DNA of 64,000 bases. It comes from Nitrospira sp. (GTDB lineage: Bacteria > Nitrospirota > Nitrospiria > Nitrospirales > Nitrospiraceae). Location: contig BQWY01000001.1 of the NCBI GenBank assembly GCA_036984305.1, forward strand, positions 1,240,001 through 1,304,000. The letters are read 5' to 3'. A program made the translations under genes and the position numbers. The notes beneath the pieces are model-generated. The model saw only the letters and a program-made list of their open reading frames with translations, searched no databases and was not told the origin of the DNA. Positions 26,978 through 35,136 of the stretch are shown one piece after another. Numbering within the stretch: the first letter of the stretch is position 1; every line of letters begins with the position of its first letter.

Positions 26978-27340
26978 TTATGTCTTGCGGCTCTTCCTGG
27001 TCGCCAGCTTGCTGGCCAGCGATCCCGTCATCAATTGGGGCACCGAGAGGATGGTCATGGCCACGATTGAAAGCGGCCACAGCGACAACGAATTTCCTGC
27101 CGACAACATGGCAACCGATTGGCCCGCAGCCATGCTCATGGCCCAGCGCCAGGGACGTTCTGGAAAGCCATACGCGATGGCAAAGATCGTCGCGCACATA
27201 ACCGGGATGCCAACGGAAAAATAGATCTCGGAGTCCCAGGCTTCCTTGCGGCCCGTGGCGAAGGTGATCGCGAGACAGACCGCCAGCCCTGCCAGCGCGG
27301 AAAGGACAAAAGGAACATAGGGGGTGTGCCGATTTTCCAT
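26978..27340 (-). CDS. small integral membrane protein, four spans
   Basis: A 120-residue protein with four hydrophobic segments (VPFVLSALAGLAVCLAITFA, YFSVGIPVMCATIFAIAYG, a weaker third and LSIVAMTILSVPQLMTG). I use ATG 27340 because the longer frame upstream is Arg-rich and lacks a ribosome site; none is strong at this start either. It ends in a basic tail (KLATRKSRK). No family recognised. Confidence 0.55.
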   Translation of the reverse strand: MENRHTPYVPFVLSALAGLAVCLAITFATGRKEAWDSEIYFSVGIPVMCATIFAIAYGFPERPWRWAMSMAAGQSVAMLSAGNSLSLWPLSIVAMTILSVPQLMTGSLASKLATRKSRKT

Positions 27341-27669
27341 GGTGCGGAGGGATCGACGCGACGGCCGGTCCCATCGTTGCCGTAGCATTGCATGACATGT
27401 CCTGTCGGGCAAGCAATGGTGAAACTTCCGCCGTACTGCGGGAGGTGCGCGGCTACGCCCCCCGTGGGGCAGTCCGTCACAGATCGGTGCCTCCATCATC
27501 CGGCGACTCTGGCTGGCGCGTCATTCCGCTTGGGGAGAACTGACGGGGCAGACCTCTAGGACGTTTCCAAACTCCCATGCGAGGGACTACGATTCAACAA
27601 ATGGCCTGTCTTGTGGCTGCGTCTTCCGATACAGTCTGAAGGTCAGCGAAATTTCTCGTTGGAGGTGCC
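27341..27669. other. divergent intergenic region
   Basis: About 330 bases between a minus-strand membrane gene and ynfA. A minus-strand segment (27360-27480) could encode a Cys-rich piece containing GSFTIACPTGHVMQCYGN, but it runs into another frame and I see no start signal. A GTTGGAGGT ribosome site for ynfA lies at the right end. Confidence 0.35.
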
Positions 27670-27996
27670 ATGAGTTTTGCGCAATCGATCGGCTTGTTTC
27701 TGCTTGCGGGACTGGCTGAAATTGGAGGCGGCTACCTAGTCTGGCAATGGTGGAGAAACGGTGCGCACTGGGGCATCGGCCTCATCGGGGCCGCCGCGCT
27801 CATCCTGTATGGGATCGTGCCGACCTACCAGGTGGCTCACTTTGGCCGCGTCTATGCCGCCTATGGTGGCTGGTTCATCGTCTTGTCGATTCTGTGGGGA
27901 TGGAGCGTCGATCATATTGTTCCAGACTTCTACGACATCCTTGGTGGTGTAGTTTGCTTGGTTGGTGTCGGAATCATTATGTACATGCCACGGTAA
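27670..27996 (+). CDS. YnfA/UPF0060 family inner-membrane protein
   Basis: A 108-residue four-span membrane protein matching the YnfA family throughout: [18 protein letters not shown] in span 1, YGIVPTYQ and [10 protein letters not shown] in the middle, and IPD-like [18 protein letters not shown] at the end. The family is related to small multidrug resistance exporters but has no firm function. Start ATG 27670 follows a TTGGAGG ribosome site. Confidence 0.92.
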   Translation: MSFAQSIGLFLLAGLAEIGGGYLVWQWWRNGAHWGIGLIGAAALILYGIVPTYQVAHFGRVYAAYGGWFIVLSILWGWSVDHIVPDFYDILGGVVCLVGVGIIMYMPR

Positions 27997-28352
27997 CCGC
28001 ATTGTAGGCGAGTCGCTCGGGGCACCCACAAGGACAAATGACACGGGGGCCGAGACCATCTGCCATCCTCTCCTGTTGAAATCCGAATAGTGTCGATTTG
28101 ACTCACCGCATCATTCGCCGTAATCTTCCGCCCGTATACCGACGAGAAATGCGTAGGAGCCTATGCAATCTCTGATCATGGTGTGGGACTTTCCTCATGA
28201 TGGATTCGGTGGATTCGCGCACCGAGTTCAAGACACGCATACGATACTTGCACGGTTCCGGTGTCTCGCCTTTCAGAAACAGCCACTGCCCGAATCTGCA
28301 TCTGAACACAGGTCATTTCGAAACGCGGTGACGTACCAGGAGGCATTCAGCC
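27997..28352. other. intergenic region with a truncated duplicate of the sunset-gene leader
   Basis: No intact gene. It includes copy 1 (28100-28172) of a 73-base repeat that also precedes the sunset-domain remnant at 28934. A 76-codon frame starting at 28163 follows the repeat but has no recognisable protein features. Confidence 0.4.
28100..28172 (+). repeat. 73-base direct repeat, copy 1
   Basis: Begins GACTCACCGCATCATTCGCC and ends just after the ATG of a small frame. It aligns without gaps to 28871-28943 with about a dozen substitutions. The two copies bracket the cupin gene. Confidence 0.6.
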
Positions 28353-28796
28353 ATGAGCAAGAAGTCATTCGTGGTCAGTCCAAATCATCGTAAGGCCGCA
28401 CTCAATGTCATCGGCACACAAGTCACCGTCTTGGCATCAACCGACAATACGCAGGACCATCAGATTACGTTGCAGTCCGGCAGCGAGGGAACGGGTCCGC
28501 CGCCCCACAGCCACGATTGGGACGAGTCGTTCTATGTGACCAAGGGCCAGATTCAGTTCACGTGTGGCGGTGAAACGACCATGTGTCCGGCCGGCACACT
28601 CGTCCATGTTCCCGGCGGCACCGTCCATGCGTTCAGCTATGGGCCGGGTGGTGGGGAAATGTTGGAAATCACGGCGGGCCGAAGCCAGGCGATTGCGATG
28701 TTCACGGCCCTTGATCGTGAGATTCCGCCTGGGCCGCCCCCCGTGCCTACGGTGATCCGAGTGCTCGGCGAGTACGGTGTGAAGGTCGGTGTGTGA
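28353..28796 (+). CDS. cupin domain protein
   Basis: A 147-residue single cupin. The metal-binding motif 1 is visible as PPPHSHDWDESFYVTKGQ with two His and one Glu, and motif 2 as PGGTVHAFSYG with the fourth-ligand His. Such proteins include dioxygenases, isomerases and binding proteins, and the substrate cannot be inferred. A short Pro-rich tail follows the barrel. It is bracketed by the duplicated 73-base segment. Confidence 0.88.
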   Translation: MSKKSFVVSPNHRKAALNVIGTQVTVLASTDNTQDHQITLQSGSEGTGPPPHSHDWDESFYVTKGQIQFTCGGETTMCPAGTLVHVPGGTVHAFSYGPGGGEMLEITAGRSQAIAMFTALDREIPPGPPPVPTVIRVLGEYGVKVGV

Positions 28797-28803
28797 TCGG
28801 GCC

Positions 28804-28826
28804 CGTGAATTCCTCAGGGCTATGTA
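28804..28826 (+). repeat. 23-base direct repeat, copy 2 (after the cupin gene)
   Basis: Matches 26800-26822 with one change (CCTCAGGG here versus CCTGAGGG). It starts eight bases after the cupin stop. Confidence 0.45.
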
Positions 28827-28870
28827 GACCTCCTGTCTTCTGTGCATAGTCATCCCTCTGGCTCATGGTC

Positions 28871-28943
28871 GACTCACCGCATCGTTCGCCGTAGTCTGCC
28901 GCCCGTCTACAGACGGGAAATGCGTAGGAGTCCATGCGGTTTC
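28871..28943 (+). repeat. 73-base direct repeat, copy 2
   Basis: Second copy of the segment at 28100-28172. It carries the TAGGAG ribosome site and the ATG (28934) of the sunset-domain remnant, so the repeat unit is the leader and start of that gene. Confidence 0.6.
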
Positions 28944-29186
28944 TAATCTGGAGCGGAACCTTGCTCACGATCATCTCGGCGGCGTCCGAGGTGGATACCA
29001 AGAAAGGCGTGGATCAACAGCAGCCCTCCAACGCATCCGATCAAAAGCAATTTCACGACGTATAGCCGGGAGCGGTGCATCTACCACATGCTTGGACAGC
29101 GGTTTTATTTGAAGACGAGAGCCGAACGATTTTTCGCGAGCGAGGTCGAGGCGGTGCGTTACGGCTGCAAGAAATCGAAGGTGTGA
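28934..29186 (+). pseudogene. frameshifted sunset-domain protein
   Basis: ATG 28934 with a TAGGAG ribosome site opens a signal-peptide-like MRFLIWSGTLLTIISA. A frameshift between about 28980 and 29020 is needed to continue into HPIKSNFTTYSRERCIYHML followed by GQRFYLKTRAERFFASEVEA and VRYGCKKSKV, ending at TGA 29184-29186. This second part matches the small 'sunset' domain (IKGN..IYH..G..FY..T..E..F..E.EA..AGY). The function of the domain is unknown; it is common beside nuclease domains. Confidence 0.65.
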
Positions 29187-29294
29187 GTTAGGCCGAAACA
29201 GAGGATAGGGAGCAACCCACAAGGTGTAGGCGGGCCCGAAGCGATCAGAGAATAGCCTGTCCTAAGTTGAAGCTTAGTGCTCCGGAGGACCATC

Positions 29295-29645
29295 ATGGTT
29301 CGCACAATGAGGGCTGAAATTGCTCGCTTGACTGGCCATGAAAGCTCGGTGAAGCGGGAGCAGTGTGCTGTTGGAGAAGTGTCAGTTTCTGGGTACTGGG
29401 CGACTCACCGCATGAGTCTAAACCAACTCAACGAAATGCTCCTAAGTCTGGCTTATGAAACTATATCTCCTGCCTTCTTTAGCAGCTTTTTTGGCAAGGC
29501 CTCCACGGCAGGGGTAGGTCGATCGCAATTTGAGTATGGGCTTAGATATTTTGAGCAAATTGCCTTGCTAAAGTACGGCAATGTCAAGTTCGGTTTTAAA
29601 ACCCTTGCGAAGAAGAATGCCAAGGAAATTAAGCAAGAGCTATGA
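29295..29645 (+). pseudogene. 5' part of an inactivated large gene (nonsense codon at 29643)
   Basis: A 116-codon frame with a GGAGGA ribosome site. The DNA is visibly richer in A/T than the flanking core. After the TGA at 29643-29645 the same frame continues with protein-like sequence (DFDSIPEQHYTSRPRPLLSI, then GHLTGDVVRASGDVKRIRRM) to about 29866, where a single-base loss moves the frame to the 3' part. I therefore read this as the N-terminal portion of one broken gene and not as an independent small protein, although a short truncated product could still be made. Confidence 0.6.
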
Positions 29646-29878
29646 GACTTCGATAGTATACCGGAGCAACACTACACGTCTCGGCCGCGTCCGCTACTTT
29701 CAATTAGCAACATAAATCCGAAGGAGACGTACTGCTTGGGCCATTTAACTGGCGATGTGGTTAGGGCGAGCGGTGATGTCAAGAGAATCCGGCGCATGGG
29801 TGCTATTCGAGATAAAGGACGTTCCAACCTTAATGCCTACCTGTGCAGCGATGAAATGGACATCTTGTCGCCACATCG

Positions 29879-30640
29879 ATGCGTGACGTGGAAGATTTCT
29901 ACTTTGTCGGAAGGGTAGTCCAGAGATTATTTGCCAAGCGGACGTTATCTCGCCTTAGGTTAAGGTATTTTGATCCCACACAGTCTTTCTGCGAAGATCG
30001 CATTGAAAAGGGATTGGTGGAGAGCCTAATGCTTAGACGAGCAAAGTGCACTCTCTACTGTGCCCAGACAATGGAGACGCTGGGCAAGGACTCTGAGCTT
30101 GCCGTTACGCTGGCGCAGGGTAAGCCGGTGGTTGTCTATGTCCCTAGGATTGAAGGGAACCAGGGAAAATATAAGAAGCTTTGTGATACAATCGCTGCCA
30201 TTCATGCTGCTGTAAATCAATGTGAGAAAAAAGACTACTATGTCACTAAGCTCATGGACCGCCATGCTAAGGATGTTCCCGGATCTACAGAGCTTAAAAC
30301 CTGGTCGTTGCAAAAACTTCAGGCCAAACTGATCGAGTTAGACCACAACAATTTTGAAAAGAAGGCCGAACAGCTACGTGATCGACATCCCTTGGGCATT
30401 CAAGTGAATCTCACTTCAGGGGTGGCAAATGGCGTCCTCGTTGTCCGCACTCTAACTGAGTGCGCTAAGGTCCTAAAAGACATTCTATTGAACCGACTAC
30501 AATTTGGTATTGCTAGGGATTCTAATGGCACGCTGCGTCTCGTTGAGCAGACGACAAAATGTACCTATCGGCTGATGGTGAGTGACCCAATATTAACGAA
30601 TTCCTTCTGGAATTTTTATAAACCTTGGCTCCGAGCATAG
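29879..30640 (+). pseudogene. 3' part of the inactivated gene; NDT/TIR-like Rossmann domain plus unknown C-domain
   Basis: A 253-codon frame whose real beginning probably lies just upstream, since LVATSMRDVEDFYFVGRVVQ reads through the ATG. The first 100 residues look like a nucleoside-deoxyribosyltransferase/TIR-like fold: a strand with ATSMRD, RYFDPTQSFCEDRIEKGLVE, LMLRRAKCTLYCAQ, and GKDSELAVTLAQGKPVVVYVP with a Glu at the place of the catalytic acid. The C-terminal 90 residues (HPLGIQVNLTSGVANGVLVV, then TNSFWNFYKPW) are an unfamiliar domain. The family assignment is by pattern only. Confidence 0.55.
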
Positions 30641-30993
30641 GTAAACGCTGAAAGCTCAGTTCTTGCATCGGTGAATCGATCCGATGCTGGTCATCGAATA
30701 GACGGGCTTGATTCCTTTCGCGAGTATGTCCGGCAATAGAGCATGATGCGCGGGTCCTACTGCCGTGATAAAGGGGCTCAGCATTCCGACGAGCCACCTT
30801 CTCTTCCTTCGCGCCGACCAGCGGAACAACGGGCCCCAGACCAGAACGATACACGTTCGTATCCCGCTGGATACACTTGCCGGCCTTTGCCGCTGCGCTG
30901 CTCATGAATTTCCCCTAGGTTAGCGCGGGGCCCCTCGTTTGCAAGCAAGGGTTGGTGTCTACCCGCATAACCACTCTTACCGAGAGGCCCGAC
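30641..30993. other. intergenic stretch, no supported gene
   Basis: About 350 bases. A minus-strand frame covers most of it but has no start signal and mixed composition. The right end provides a GAGAGG ribosome site for the secreted protein at 30994. Confidence 0.35.
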
Positions 30994-31809
30994 ATGACAC
31001 CGTACTCTGCCATCCGCTTCATCACGCTGCTGGCGCTGTCCCTTGCGATGCCGGCGCTGGTTCCCTCAGACTTGGCGGCGACAGGCGCTGTACGGCCGGG
31101 AAGCGGTTACACGATCTCCTCCGCCCCGCTCGACCACACCAATCCTCAATACACCATCAATGAGTATCGCACGTACGTCGTGGCGGGGTGCGTCCCGAAG
31201 CATCTGCCGATTCACGGGCCGGTCGGCTCCGTGTGGGTGGCCTGCAACGATTTGGATTACGCGAAGGACAAGGTGGTGGAGAGCGACTTCGTCTCCTGCC
31301 TCGATATTTACCGGAACGGCGTGCTGCAGGGGCTGTTCATCAAGGAGGTGAACAACCGCACCTGGGAATCGTTCCGTTTTTCCTGCCGGGAGCTTCAGTC
31401 GGACGGGACCGTGGGTGACAAATGGGAGAAGGCCCCGTTCCTGTTCAACTACGAGAAGGAAGGGAAGCTATGGGAGACGACCGTGCCGACCGGGCGCCTC
31501 TCATACGGGATTCTGGAGGTCTACAACAAGCTGCAACTGCGGGAGAGCCTGCTGCAGGTGGCCATCGAACATGCGACGGCGGACGATATCTACGACAACG
31601 GTCAGCGGGGCAAAGACCCGGAGATTCACTTCAGCGACAAGGTGCCGAACGCGTTTGGGCTGGGCGGCTTGATCGGAATTCACCACTGGCAGTGCCCCCC
31701 GGGGATGGTGGTGACGGGGGCCGCCATCGGCCATGTGCCCAACAAGAAGGGGAAGCACACACGGCCGGTCTATCTGTTGCTGGAGTGTCGCAAGCTGCTG
31801 CACAGCTAG
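30994..31809 (+). CDS. secreted protein of unknown function
   Basis: A 271-residue protein with a clear signal peptide (ALSLAMPALVPSDLAATGA). The longer frame adds 14 residues, but ATG 30994 carries the ribosome site. The mature part has paired Cys residues (for example AGCVPKHLP and VACNDLDYAK, later FSCREL and HWQCPPGMVVTGAAIGH, LLECRKL), suggesting disulfide-stabilised beta structure. The final repeat-like segment resembles lectin or VMO-type folds only loosely. It faces the metallohydrolase gene, with a terminator hairpin between. Confidence 0.65.
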   Translation: MTPYSAIRFITLLALSLAMPALVPSDLAATGAVRPGSGYTISSAPLDHTNPQYTINEYRTYVVAGCVPKHLPIHGPVGSVWVACNDLDYAKDKVVESDFVSCLDIYRNGVLQGLFIKEVNNRTWESFRFSCRELQSDGTVGDKWEKAPFLFNYEKEGKLWETTVPTGRLSYGILEVYNKLQLRESLLQVAIEHATADDIYDNGQRGKDPEIHFSDKVPNAFGLGGLIGIHHWQCPPGMVVTGAAIGHVPNKKGKHTRPVYLLLECRKLLHS

Positions 31810-31836
31810 GGGGCCATCATGTGGAGGATGGCCCCC
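31809..31836. terminator. bidirectional terminator-type hairpin
   Basis: GGGGGCCATC (31809-31818) pairs perfectly with GATGGCCCCC (31827-31836), starting on the stop codon of the secreted-protein gene and lying between converging genes. No T-run follows on either side. Confidence 0.6.
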
Positions 31837-31885
31837 TCACGTGGCCGAAAGCGCGCGTGACCGGGAGTGACGTGGAACGACCACC

Positions 31886-32758
31886 TTATTGGGTGCCCTT
31901 CTGCTGCTCGGAAAGATAGCGGTACATCCCTTCGACATTTTCCGGAAACCACTCGGCATAGCGCGTCCACTGTTGGTATTTTGGCAGCTGCACGTGTTGC
32001 TTCGCGTCCTCCAGGCTCGCCCCCTGTCGTACTTGCTCCTGCACGGCGGCTCTGAGGGCTTGCAGGTACTCGCGAAACTGACGGACGTGTTCCTTCGTCC
32101 CGATCTTTCCGTGCCCCGGCACTAACGTGTCGAAGTCCAACGCTTCGATTTTCTTGAGCGAGTCGATCCATTCGTCCGGATAGCCGTCCGGTAACGCCCG
32201 GTAAGCGACCGTCTCCACCGGGATAAAGTCGACGGCAAAGAGCAGCCGGTCCTGCGGCAGCAAGACGACTAAACTATTATCCGAATGATTCCTGCCGGTG
32301 TAGATGAGTTCGACGTGTTTCCTGCCTAGGTCGATGGTCATCCGATCGGTGAACGTCACATCGGGGGTGGGCACCTGAGGATCCGCGGCATCAAGAATTT
32401 TCGGTCTGGCGGCCGCGTGACTGACGAAGAGCGCGGTGTCCGCGAAGACACGGCCACCCGTGATGTGATCGTTATGGTGATGACTATAGATCACATACCG
32501 GACGGGTTGATCGGTGAGGGTCTTGATCTTCGCGTTCAGCCAGGCTGCGGCATCGGAACTGATGGGATCGGTGACGATGACCCCCTCTGGCGTGACAATG
32601 AAGATGGACTGATGAAATTTATGCCGGAACAGGTACACGCTGTCGTTCAGCTTGGCGATGTCATCGTCGGCCTGCGGGCGCTGAGCAACACCCTCTTGGT
32701 TTTGAACGAGCAGGCATCCGACCAACACCAACCAGAAGCACCATTTCTGGGCACGCAT
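31886..32758 (-). CDS. MBL-fold metallo-hydrolase, exported
   Basis: A 290-residue metallo-beta-lactamase-fold enzyme with an N-terminal signal (LVLVGCLL could also be a lipobox). The zinc motif HxHxDH appears as HHHNDH (93-98), followed by GRNHSDNS and VPGHGKIG with the remaining ligands. It resembles periplasmic hydrolases related to quinoprotein-linked SoxH or class B3-like proteins. ATG 32758 is chosen because GGAGG precedes it; a GTG twelve bases earlier has none. Substrate unknown. Confidence 0.85.
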   Translation of the reverse strand: MRAQKWCFWLVLVGCLLVQNQEGVAQRPQADDDIAKLNDSVYLFRHKFHQSIFIVTPEGVIVTDPISSDAAAWLNAKIKTLTDQPVRYVIYSHHHNDHITGGRVFADTALFVSHAAARPKILDAADPQVPTPDVTFTDRMTIDLGRKHVELIYTGRNHSDNSLVVLLPQDRLLFAVDFIPVETVAYRALPDGYPDEWIDSLKKIEALDFDTLVPGHGKIGTKEHVRQFREYLQALRAAVQEQVRQGASLEDAKQHVQLPKYQQWTRYAEWFPENVEGMYRYLSEQQKGTQ

Positions 32759-32973
32759 AGGAACCTCCACGACGATGATGACTAGATAAACAGAAGCTAT
32801 AGTCTACTGCACCCGCGGAGGGCATGCATCTCTCCGGTGCCGATGGGACAGAGAGGTGCGGTGAGCGGCGGAATAGTGGGAACTTGCAATGCCGCACAAG
32901 GAAACGGTGACACGGCGTCGAGAGTGCCGTCCAGCCACCCTCAGCCGCGATGTGATGCCGCGTCGGGTCTCGT

Positions 32974-33582
32974 TTATTGCGACTGCATCGGTGTGTCCAC
33001 CACGTCGGCCGCAAGATCGGGGTGGCGCTGACGGAGGACGGCGAGCGCAGCCTCACGTCCGTCTTCTATCTTATAGGTGAAGGACGTTCCGAGGGTCACG
33101 CGCCGTGGGAACTCCAGAAGTAAGCGGCCCACGTACTGGGTCGCGTCGGGAGCGACGGAAAAGAGCAGCCTCAGATCGCCGCCCATCGTGGAGAACCCCT
33201 CGTGGTGAAAGGCCTTGAAAAGATAGTTCCCTGAGGGCAAGCGTGCCACAAAGAATCGCTCTTTGCCCGGCTTCACCTCCAACTCATAGCGTTTCGTGTA
33301 CGGAGCCGTGCCGATGATGGGCTCGTTGATGCCGATGTGCACGATTTCAAATTCGTAGGTAAATCCGCCCGCCTTTCGACCGAACAGTTTATTGTACCAG
33401 GCCTGGGGCGGTTCCTGGTCGGCTTGGACGAGGACCGATCCGATCACCACGCCCGCATCCGGCCCAGGCGGCTCGATGCGGTCGTCTGACATGTCGAGCG
33501 ACGGCGTCGTGCACCCGGCCAGCACCAGTGTCAACGAGATCCATGCAGCCCAACCGGGCTTCTTTCCGCTTCGGCAGATCAT
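32974..33582 (-). CDS. lipoprotein of unknown function
   Basis: A 202-residue protein with a typical lipoprotein signal: Lys/Gly start, hydrophobic core and LAGC at residues 21-24. The mature part is beta-rich with FEIVHIGINEPIIGTAPYTKR and GNYLFKAFHHEGF, reminiscent of small carboxypeptidase-regulatory-like or DUF2846-type folds that carry a YELEVKPGKERFFVARLPSG pattern. No enzymatic motif is seen. It reads in the same direction as the metallo-hydrolase gene, 215 bases away. Confidence 0.7.
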   Translation of the reverse strand: MICRSGKKPGWAAWISLTLVLAGCTTPSLDMSDDRIEPPGPDAGVVIGSVLVQADQEPPQAWYNKLFGRKAGGFTYEFEIVHIGINEPIIGTAPYTKRYELEVKPGKERFFVARLPSGNYLFKAFHHEGFSTMGGDLRLLFSVAPDATQYVGRLLLEFPRRVTLGTSFTYKIEDGREAALAVLRQRHPDLAADVVDTPMQSQ

Positions 33583-33786
33583 CGAGCGGGAACAGGCTAC
33601 GCAAGTCGGGGAGGGCTGTCAATCAAGTCGGCATCCGTGTGCCAGTGCCGAATGGAGCGGAGGGGAGATGGCGAGAGCGGGCCGTATGGGCATCCGTGGC
33701 CGAGCCGTGAGAAGCCGGCGGACTATGCGTGTGTCAGAGAGGTACAATAGTGCGATCGGTTTCCCTTCATTGCGAGAGGTACCCCG

Positions 33787-34197
33787 ATGCCCATTGTGAT
33801 TGGCGTGCTCCTTGCCGCTGCGGTGGCAGCCTTTGCCAAGGTCACGCGGTTCGACCAGGACCGCAGCTTCTATTCTACTGTGCTCGTCATTGTTGCGTCG
33901 TACTACGTCCTCTTTGCCGTCATGGGGGATTCAACACACGCGCTTGTCCAGGAAACGATCGTTGGCCTTCTTTTCTCGGTGGCGGCCGTGTTCGGTGCGG
34001 TACGCCTTCCAGTGCTAATTGGAATCGGGCTGGTCGCACATGGCCTGTTTGATCTCATCCATCATGCCATCATTCCGAATCCCGGCGTCCCGTCCTGGTG
34101 GCCGGCGTTTTGTATGAGTTTCGATGCGGTCTTGGGACTCTGGGTGATCGGCCTGTATCGGTCCCGCCGGTACGCGCCAGCAAGAGGTCCACACTGA
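33787..34197 (+). CDS. DUF6010-like inner-membrane protein
   Basis: A 136-residue protein with four to five spans. The sequence FDQDRSFYSTVLVIVASYYV and LFAVMGDSTHAL, then HGLFDLIHHAIIPNPGVPSW and WPAFCMSFDAVLGLWVIG, fits the DUF6010 family as I remember it. A GAGAGG-like site precedes the ATG. Function unknown. Confidence 0.65.
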   Translation: MPIVIGVLLAAAVAAFAKVTRFDQDRSFYSTVLVIVASYYVLFAVMGDSTHALVQETIVGLLFSVAAVFGAVRLPVLIGIGLVAHGLFDLIHHAIIPNPGVPSWWPAFCMSFDAVLGLWVIGLYRSRRYAPARGPH

Positions 34198-34310
34198 CTG
34201 TGGGCCAAGACAACTGATGCTTGAAATGTCTTCCGCGTTTCTACGATCGGGAGTGTCGTTCTGAAGAGATCCGGTTGCCTCGCCCCTTTGGGCAGCGTAC
34301 CCTAGTCGCT

Positions 34311-34766
34311 ATGCTCGAGCTTAAAATTCCTCCCGTCGTCGTGGTGTTCGTGACGGGCACATTGATGTGGTGGATGGCGTGGCTCATGCCCGCATTCAGA
34401 TTCGCCATTCCGGGGCGGGTGCCGATTGCCACGATCTGCGCGGCAGCGGGGTTTCTGGTTGCCGTGTGGGGCGTGGTGCAGTTCGGGCGGGCAGGGACGA
34501 CCGTCAACCCGATGAAACCGGAGTCTTCCTCGCGCCTAGTCGTGTCTGGCATGTATGCCTTCACGCGCAATCCGATGTATCTCGGTGCGCTCATTGTCTT
34601 GTTGGCTTGGGCCGTGTACGTGTCTCACGTGGTGGCGTTTCTCTTCCTGCCTCTGTATGTCCTCTACATGAACCGGTTTCAGATACAACCCGAGGAGCGG
34701 ACGCTCACGCAGCTGTTCGGCCAGGAGTTCACGGCCTATGCGTCGCGCGTGCGGCGTTGGATTTGA
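34311..34766 (+). CDS. isoprenylcysteine carboxyl methyltransferase-like (ICMT/PEMT) membrane protein
   Basis: A 151-residue four-span methyltransferase-like protein. The conserved GMYAFTRNPMYLGALIVLLA followed by a C-terminal EERTLTQLFGQEFTAYASRV matches the ICMT/PEMT family, where the Arg-Asn-Pro-Met-Tyr and Glu-Glu residues bind SAM. ATG 34311 starts the first span; the longer frame upstream adds 30 polar residues without a ribosome site. Substrate may be a lipid or small thiol. Confidence 0.85.
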   Translation: MLELKIPPVVVVFVTGTLMWWMAWLMPAFRFAIPGRVPIATICAAAGFLVAVWGVVQFGRAGTTVNPMKPESSSRLVVSGMYAFTRNPMYLGALIVLLAWAVYVSHVVAFLFLPLYVLYMNRFQIQPEERTLTQLFGQEFTAYASRVRRWI

Positions 34767-35136
34767 ACTTCAGAACGTTCGCTCGTCAGTTCTCGAATCT
34801 CCCCTCGCGGTAACTGCGCGCAAAAAAATGACTCGCTAGGAAGTGGGTGTCTGGAGTGTATGCTTTTGCCGTACACCGCGCATGACGCCGCCCCTACGCC
34901 GCCCTTAGGCCAAACCCTATGTCAATTCAGGTTGTTCTGGGAGACGCCTTCCCATGTTTCTCATGGCATCGCTATTTTCCGTTCACTTATGGCTACGTAG
35001 GGAGAGAGATACTCTCGAAAATATTACAGGTTCCATCAAGGGTTACTTCCAGTGGATGGAGAAGCAACTGAAAATTATTGTGCGGGTGAGGCTCAACGCA
35101 CCAAGCACATCGCTTACTCATCGGTGGATGCGGACC
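34767..35136. other. intergenic stretch before the MFS pair
   Basis: About 370 bases if the MFS gene starts at 35137. The in-frame segment from 34954 is A/T-richer and polar with no signal, so it is more likely leader than coding. No hairpin with a T-run was seen. Confidence 0.35.

Noticed and set aside
27360-27480. Cys-rich minus-strand segment (GSFTIACPTGHVMQCYGN) before the four-span membrane gene
   Set aside because: No start signal and the frame runs into the membrane gene in another register.
30660-30905. Minus-strand frame with LPDILAKGIKPV that recalls uracil-DNA glycosylase starts
   Set aside because: Only about ten residues resemble the family and the rest is out of frame, so a remnant cannot be claimed.
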